Below, piece by piece: positions 57,413-64,000 of a DNA stretch of 64,000 bases (positions are counted from its first letter, which is position 1; every line of letters begins with the position of its first letter). Both the position numbers and the translations under genes were made by a program. This stretch comes from Antitrichia curtipendula (lineage: Eukaryota > Streptophyta > Bryopsida > Hypnales > Leucodontaceae). The stretch covers positions 16,058,001 through 16,122,000 of the forward strand of contig OX579639.1 of NCBI GenBank assembly GCA_951230915.1. Direction: 5' to 3'. The notes under the pieces were generated by a model. The model saw only the letters and a program-made list of their open reading frames with translations, had not been told where the DNA came from and did no database searches.

Positions 57413-58997
57413 GATTCGACGTACGCTAATATAAATCTTGGAAATTATTCAGTAAGTCGATCTAATTTTGTTACGTGAATGCATGCATAGATACGTAACT
57501 AACTCATACAATTACTCCTCGCTTGCAGGCAACATGTTTGTGTACTGGTGGGGAACGGAAACGAAACTGGTGGTGCGCGACCCGGAGATTGCGAAGGAAT
57601 TGTTGATCACCAATCACGACTCCTTGGTGAGGGCGGAACGGGAAAATATGCTCGTCTCGCAAGTTTTGGGCCAAGCAATGATCAGTCGAGAGGGTGAGAA
57701 ATGGAGCTCCGAGAGGCGCACAGTCAGTCCGTCCTTCCACCAGGAAACGCTCAAGGTACGTACGAAAATTAAGGTGCTGGCACCTTAAACATTTTGTTCA
57801 ACTGGAATGATTACCAAGTTGTAGCCGTGAAAACACGTTCTAGGTAGAGTCTGAATTTTCTGTTACTCGGAGGATTTATCTGTGAGTTTAAATTATCCAA
57901 AGCAACACTAGAAATTGGGGTAATAGAATTGCGGAAGAATTAGGGCTCAAACTTTTTACACTGAGAGTATGTCACGGCACTGGCTACTAAAGCAAGCCAG
58001 TTGAGGAAGAACAACTGCAGGATGGTACCTGCCATTTCGTTGACGAGACTCCATAGATCTTCACCAGGGTTTGAACACTGACGGCGATGGTTTGTAGGCC
58101 ATGGTCGAAGCGATGGTGCAAGGAGCGACATCAGAGATACAAATTTGGGAGAAAAAGGTAGCTGAAGCATGCGGCGAAGTGGAAATCGACGTGGAGCTGG
58201 GCCTTCATAAAATTGCCGGAAGAATTATCTCGCGGGTGGTTTTCAGTGATGATTTCGAAAAAGGGGAGCAAATCTTCAAGTTTCAGAGGCTGCTTGCAGA
58301 AAAGGCCATGAAAATGTACCAGACCGCAGGATTCTGGCTCATCCCCGGCTACAGGTAGTTGCGCCATCTCCACCACAATTTCGTGCAATGAAATTCCAAG
58401 CCAGGATTTGAAACAAACTCTGTCCTTCCACGTTCTGTCTGTTCTTTTGTGGGGCTGACATGCACTCGATGATATGTAACAGAAACTTGCCTACACAAGG
58501 GAACCGGTTGATGAATCTGTACAGTTCCAAAGTGGATGCCCTTCTCCATGACATCATCAATGGCCGTCTAGAAGCTGTGCGAAAAGGGGAAATGAGCGAT
58601 TACGGCAACCATGACATTTTTGGGTCGCACGCTTGCCGCTGCAACGGACGGATGGGACGAAAGCGCACAAGAGTTCAACTTGGCTTCTGTGTTCAGCAAT
58701 TGCAAGCTCTTCTACTTCGCAGGGCAAGACACATTCTCGAATGTTTTGAACTTCGCGATGCTAATGTTGGCGTTGCATCCTGAATGGCAAGAGCGTGCGC
58801 GCTCGGAGGTCTTGGAGACCTTAGACAGCGAGGAACGGAGCTGGAGTGCAACTGCGTTGTCCCGCCTCAAAGTGGTAAGAGTAATAATTTCATTCTCCGC
58901 TTCATGTGTGCATCAGGAGATTAGGGTACCCTTTAGGCCTTTATGTTCCGTCTCCCAATTGCATCTCATATCTACATCCTCGTCACACTTCACTATT

Positions 58998-59438
58998 TTT
59001 TTTTTTTTTGACACAAGTAAAGGAAACTTTACTGCAAGGAAAAAAAGAAACAAACACCCAGCCGCAAGCGGCCTGGGCAAGAAAGACACGAGGACAGACC
59101 AGACATAAAATACACCAGGGGCGCGACAGGGGGGGCATGCCCCCCCAAGCGCCAACAAACTAAGGGGGCTGGAAGACGAAACCAGCCCTAGGCCCAGCAA
59201 GCATCCATCTAGGGGAGCCATCAATCATCTCAGCAAAGACCGCGCTACGCGCCCACCTAGAGATGAACCGAGTCTGGGCTAACTCCCCCCTAATAGGACA
59301 CTTAGCTTGATGCCTACAAACGGTGTCCCACTCCATGCGCCCATAGTCTACAAGACTTAACCAGATGCGTTGCAGCAGCTTGGCAGGGTGCCAACGGATG
59401 TCATTGAAGACGGCATCATTCCGCTCAATCCAGAGAGC
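58998..59438 (-). mobile_element. 5'-truncated LINE insertion in intron 4 of copy D
   Basis: A 14-bp direct repeat, CACACTTCACTATT, flanks the insert (58984-58997 and 59439-59452). The poly(A) tail appears as a T-run at 58998-59009, so the element lies on the minus strand. The minus-strand frame (59438 down to 59160) reads ALWIERNDAVFNDIRWHPAK, LLQRIWLSLVDYGRMEWDTV and onward to a stop. The W-ERN-VFN pattern is typical of the C-terminal end of plant LINE reverse-transcriptase proteins. GC content is far above the flanks. The sharp duplication suggests a fairly recent event. Confidence 0.9.
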
Positions 59439-59452
59439 CACACTTCACTATT

Positions 59453-60764
59453 CAAATCTTCGGCGCATGTGTACGAAGAAATGTAATCCTATCTTATATC
59501 TTATATACTCCCTCCACCCTGAAATGATTGTCCACTTCAAATGTCATGATTTTTTTTAAGGTCGGTCAAAAGTAGGTCAAAAGAATATTTCTTTGTTGCT
59601 TATTTTATGTAGGTTGCAATAAACACATGCAATGTTCTTCATTGATTCTATTGATATATAATTTGGAAACTTTCTTAATTATGTTTTTTACAATATGGTC
59701 AATGAAGTTGGCTCAAAAAAATATCGACAAAATTGTGGACAATCATATCAAGACAGAGGAAGTAGTAAATTTAAAGATATCACAATATTGTCCATCATGT
59801 TCTCATTTAGATGGATGGTCATGTTTTCATCCTTACAAATTTATATTTAAATTTTGAAAGAACTATTGAATTTAAATTATTTCTTGCAAAACTTAGAAAA
59901 AATATCAATTTTTTCTAATGCAATGGTTAGTTGTTACAAATGTTGCAATGGTCCTACAACTAGTTGAGTAATTAATGATATATGGTTATTCAAGTACACC
60001 ATACCTAAAACTAGGTGAATTTATTTACAATCTATAGAAAATGAGGAACAAATTTAACACATTAGTAGATGTCCATGAAGCAATATGTTTAAGTGGTTTT
60101 CTAAAAAAAATTTAAAGAATAATGAGGAGTTGATTGTAAATACTCACAGTTTTATACTTTTACTTACTTAATTTATACAATGTGAAACTTAGTTAAAGAT
60201 GTTTAATCTAGGTAGTGAATTTAAAATCCTTCTTTTACAAACTACAAAAAATTGTTCATAATATCAAAGCATGATTGTCCCAACACTTCTTTATGTTTCA
60301 AAACCACCACCTCTATATTATGGTTAATGAATTTATTTCTTACCAAAAAAGGACTTGCCATCAATTGTATATTATTCCTCTACTATTCACCTTTAATTAT
60401 GAATATTTTGGTTCTTCATTTTCTATCCAAAAATAAGGTAGACACTTTACATAGAGAGTTTTTTACTATAGATACAACAGCACGATTCAAAGATAATAAT
60501 ATGGATTATAACTTAGATGACCAAATTTATTTATGTCTATTGCAACAAAATTTGATTTAAGAGTAGAAAATGTCTATTTGTAGTACATGCAAGCAATTTT
60601 GGAACTTATATTCATTCACCATTTTTCTGTTAGTTTTTTTTTGTTGTAGGATTTTAGGATTTCAAAATAACATTGGGAGTTGGAAGTTTCTCCAAGTTTC
60701 TCCTTCAATGATTGATTGATGGAGTCAACATCCAATGTTTCTTTGAATCGGACATGGTGTGCAG
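59453..60764 (+). other. Rest of intron 4 of P450 copy D
   Basis: It starts with a MITE-like end, 'actccctccaccctgaaatg' (59507), reminiscent of Stowaway termini, but I found no partner end. From about 60205 the sequence aligns with 25360-25888, upstream of exon 5 in copy A, so it is genuine old intron. It ends with a CAG acceptor at 60764. Confidence 0.6.
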
Positions 60765-61190
60765 GTAGGAATGGTATGGAATGAAACCATGCGACTATTT
60801 CCACCTGTCATTTCTATGACAAGAGTGGCAAAAAAGGATTTGCAGTTGAAAGGATTGTTTGTGCCGAAGGGTATGAATATCGAATGTGCACTCGCAGCTA
60901 TTCACCAAGACAAAATCTATTGGGGAGCCGACGTAGGAGAGTTCAATCCAGGAAGATTTGCCAATGGATTGTCAAAGGCTTGTTCACACCCACAAGCGTT
61001 TATTCCTTTTGGATTGGGTCCAAGGACTTGCCCGGGAAACAACTTGGCAAACATGGAAGCCAGGATCATACTAGCCATGGTACTTCGACGATTTCAATTG
61101 TTGCCTTCTCCAAAGTACAAGCACCATCCCATGTTAACTTTAATGCAAAAACCAAAGTTCGGCATGCGTATTATTCTCAAATCTTTGTAG

Positions 61191-62297
61191 ACTAAATAAT
61201 TCTCTAGTTGTAGCTGTAGATTTGTAAGGCGTTTGATATTAAACTTATGTAGAGTTTAAAATGGTGTGGTTGAAAATTCCAGTTGGGCATTCATCACTAT
61301 AGAACTAGCTTTTATGTGTATATTTTTGTATTTTCAATCTGCGTACATATGATGGGCTTATGGACAATTCAAATATGTACCTTTAGTAATAATGTACATA
61401 GTTACATATCTCTTATATTAATCTCTAATGACCCAAGTGACCATTTATTGGTCACTATTCCTTTTTATTAGCTTCCTGTTTTTAAAAATGTTTATTTTTT
61501 ATAAAATAAAAAATACTTCTAAAAATTAGAGTTTGTCATAAATCAAAATAATGGTGGTAGTTTCATCAAATTCCAAGTTAAACTTTGCCTTGTGGAGTTT
61601 CTTAAAGTTGAGTGGTGTAGTCTAGTTCACAACTCATTTTGGTGGGGTTGTTTTGGGCATGGACAAAAAAGTTAGCCAACAAATGTGATTCTTGCCCACC
61701 TCATAAGAGTCAAATTTACCTCAAAACACTACTCTCATTTCAGTGACCACCATTTACGAACCATGAATTGAAAAATGCTTGAAATGTTGTGAAATTTTAC
61801 ATATACTTTCTCAACTTTCTTGTCTTTCACTGAGCACAAGAAGGGCATCCTTTCAAAATATTCTCACTAGGATATGCTCCTTCAAAGTGCATTGCCTTGT
61901 TTTTCCATTGATCCAAATAAAACTTAAAACTTAAATATCTACTAAACTATGCAATCAAATAAGCTGAAATTTTTTGAAGTGCTCACTCTCAATGTGAAAC
62001 TCAAGATCCTAAGGCTATAACCTATTGATCTCAAGAATAAATGAAGCAAAAAATTGCTCAAATTCTTGGCAATTTTGGCCCATTTTAAAAGTACACCCTC
62101 TTGGATCATTAGAAATTAAATACAAAGAGTGTCATGATTGCATCTGCTTGGTTCTCTTCTAGAAACATGGTCAATTGGTCACATCTTCATTGTTACATAT
62201 TTTCATTCCATTTAAGAAGTATTATTGAGTTGTTATTTTAATCTAGGCAATCTATAGAAAATTGAGTATTATTGCACATCTTGCAACAATTGAACTA

Positions 62298-62298
<1 letters not shown>
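61191..62298. other. Downstream flank of P450 copy D
   Basis: No gene or clear repeat is seen. Confidence 0.4.

Positions 62299-62361
<63 letters not shown>
62299..62361. repeat. (AT)n microsatellite
   Basis: An uninterrupted run of about 30 AT dinucleotides is followed by AAATAAATAA, immediately before an AGGTAG MITE. Confidence 0.95.
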
Positions 62362-62369
<8 letters not shown>

Positions 62370-62370
<1 letters not shown>

Positions 62371-62651
62371 GGTAGGTACACCTAAAATTGCACCCTCTCT
62401 AAAATCACCATTATCACTCTGGTTACATTTCCAAAATCAATATGCATGCATATTGCTGAAACGATTTTAGAGCATCTACCCAAAAAACATTTCACTCTTT
62501 ATATCTTTTGCATACAATACCTAAATGTTGCGTGTTTTGGTGCATTGGAACCTCTTTTCACTTGCCAACAAGAAAATCAATTTAAATTTGAATAAACTAA
62601 TAATACTAACTAGGCACAGTAGCAAAAAGTGATGATTTGGGGATACCCACG
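62370..62651. mobile_element. MITE, AGGTAG family 2 (copy 2c)
   Basis: The ends are AGGTAGGTACACCTAAAATT and, inverted, ACGTGGGTATCCCCAAATCA, flanked by TA. The interior shares 'ttggaacctcttttcacttg' with copies 2a and 2b. Confidence 0.75.
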
Positions 62652-63299
62652 TAATATATTCTTTGTACTCATAGACGTCCATGTTCCTTCTTGTAAAGAT
62701 TTATGCCATAGTGTGTAATCATACAAACTTTTTACTTTTCTCTTCATTTGTTTGTTAAAAATTGAAAATCTAGCAACTTTCGAATATTTCATCTCTCTCA
62801 TCTATTACTAGAAGGAGCCTTTTGCTTTTGTTGGTGAATATGAGACAGCACAATAAATTAAAGTGTTCTACAAAATCTTGGAAAAAACTTTGAGTGTCAC
62901 TTTAGTTATGACGTTGGTATTGATATTTTGCAATATTTCACCAAGACCCTCATACAATTAAAATTCTCTAAAGTATTAACCTAAGATAATGTTGATTGCC
63001 CAATCCCAACATTGGTCACACACAAATATCATTAATGCAATGACCTTTCCTAATATAATCTAGTCAACCTAGTTCTGGCCTTATTACTTTAGAGAGGTTC
63101 TACTGTACTACAGATACTAGTGGTAACATTTCTCAAATTGGGGCAAACTATGATAGCACACTAGGAAGGGAATTTATGGATTTTATTTCAAGTTCTATCT
63201 CAAGTGGTTCTACGACTCACATCATTCTACCATTTTCAAAATAATTATTCTAAATCAAAAAAGATAACTATATCAACAAAAAAATAGGGATAGGTATTA
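62652..63299. other. AT-rich intergenic sequence
   Basis: No gene is supported. Confidence 0.4.
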
Positions 63300-63590
63300 T
63301 TTTGAGTAGAGTTCCTATTAGTTAGTAAACTACTGAGAATTTTGTTGAGTCTTGCTAGGCCACAACTATCTAAATTTTTGTTTGTGCTTGAGGAATTTTA
63401 GCAAGGAAAGAATGCAAGAATATTGTATTTACCATGGATGATAAAATTCAGGGATATTTTGAATCAAATGCCTCAAATTTGACTAGAGAGAGCACAAACA
63501 CACAATTAATAAGCATTCCACAATAGGAGGCAAGATTTCACATTTATTTTCCTAATAAAAAAATTGGAATTTTTGCACCTTAGGTACTAC
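63300..63590 (+). repeat. Dispersed repeat, partner of 29460-29740
   Basis: It contains 'gagtagagttcctatta', 'gtcttgctaggccacaact' and 'gaatcaaatgcctcaaattt' in the same order as the partner. The remaining 400 bp of the window show nothing further. Confidence 0.55.
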
Positions 63591-64000
63591 TCTACTTCTA
63601 GATTCTTTTAACTGATATATTTTGGCATTATATGAATGTTATAAATAACTATGAAATTAATTTTTAATATTTTTAATGTTTGTGCTTGTATTCAAAACTA
63701 GTTGATTTTCATAAATAGATTCTTATAAATCCTTATAAATAGATTCTAGACTATACTACTATATATTTTAGGCAAGAATTTATGTGGGTTGGGTAAAGAA
63801 ATGGGTCACAATTAATTGTTGTTACCTTAATCTAAACAAATTCTCAACCTTTGTTATTAGCTTGTTTTATTGTTTTTTTGAATTGTTGACAAACCACAAC
63901 AAAAACTCAATCATTGATGACAAGAATAAAAGGTTGTAAAAATATTAATATACTTCTAACTTTGGTATTGACACACATTTGTTTCTAGGTAGGTCACCTA

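Larger units (their letters stand above)
56338..61190 (+). pseudogene. Cytochrome P450 (CYP72 clan), copy D: five exons, two frame breaks
   Basis: Exons are 56338-56657, 57529-57755, 58098-58354, 58483-58874 and 60765-61190, all with GT/AG borders and matching phases (1, 0, 2, 0). They total 1622 nt; removing the lesions gives about 533 codons, a normal P450 length. Exon 1 encodes the membrane anchor. Exon 2 has YWWGTETKLVVRDPEIAKEL, exon 3 IWEKKVAEACGEVEIDVELG, exon 4 the I-helix FAGQDTFS, and exon 5 the K-helix ETMRL, a PGRF variant of PERF, and the heme loop FGLGPRTCPG with its cysteine ligand. Family knowledge: CYP72-clan enzymes are ER-bound monooxygenases of hormones or terpenoids; the substrate here is unknown. 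Breaks: a 22-bp insertion in exon 1 (about 56389-56419, shared with copy C) and a +1 shift in exon 4 at about 58605-58613 ('ggcaaccatgacattt', where YGND-LLG is expected). Either makes a full protein impossible unless alternative starts or splicing bypass it. It is the least damaged of the four copies. Confidence 0.85.

Noticed and set aside
57468..57788. Separate 106-aa gene
   Set aside because: It is exon 2 of P450 copy D read through both splice borders.
59507..60205. Stowaway MITE starting ACTCCCTCCACCCTG
   Set aside because: No inverse partner end or TA duplication could be found downstream, so only a MITE-like end is noted.

Overview
The window looks like nuclear DNA of a land plant. 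It is strongly AT-rich and gene-poor. It has spliced genes with GT..AG introns in five-exon P450 architecture, TATATAAG/A promoters, CACTA and LINE elements and many MITEs. A decayed DUF7869-type gene, a family I associate mainly with bryophytes and other seed-free plants, hints at such a lineage; the species cannot be fixed from sequence alone.

The backbone is a same-strand array of four copies of one cytochrome P450 gene of the CYP72 clan. Copy A (8934-26320) keeps parts of all five exons, but they are scattered over 17 kb by insertions. Copy B (33353-34515) has exons 1 and 3 and has lost exon 2. Copy C (38609 to about 39930) has exon 1 and part of intron 1. Copy D (56338-61190) has all five exons with correct splice sites and the I-helix, K-helix and heme motifs, but a 22-bp insertion in exon 1 and a +1 shift in exon 4 break the frame. 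C and D share the same 22-bp lesion, so they duplicated after it arose. B, C and D keep related upstream regions with a TATA box.

The only long intact reading frame is 14087-15436 (449 aa), probably an F-box-associated/kelch-like propeller protein without an F-box. It sits in a block of about 7.4 kb inserted into what was intron 1 of P450 copy A.

Most remaining sequence is small non-autonomous transposons: (1) at least ten elements bounded by TTAA and starting CCC, which look piggyBac-like; (2) three MITE families ending AGGTAG..CTACCT with TA target duplications, one nested in another and two lodged in P450 exons; (3) two 244-bp MITEs with CACA ends and 3-bp target duplications in intron 1 of copy C; (4) a 2.95-kb CACTA element (42102-45050, target duplication AAT); (5) CATTAG-ended elements; (6) elements ending in a TTAAAATGGCGG-like repeat; (7) a 5'-truncated LINE tail with a 14-bp target duplication in intron 4 of copy D.

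The strangest structure is at 50603-51476: eleven 21-bp palindromes with outer TTATC and GATAA boxes, the first five at a near-regular 42-45 bp period. They lie directly upstream of a short open frame and a broken DUF7869-type gene (52230-54803).
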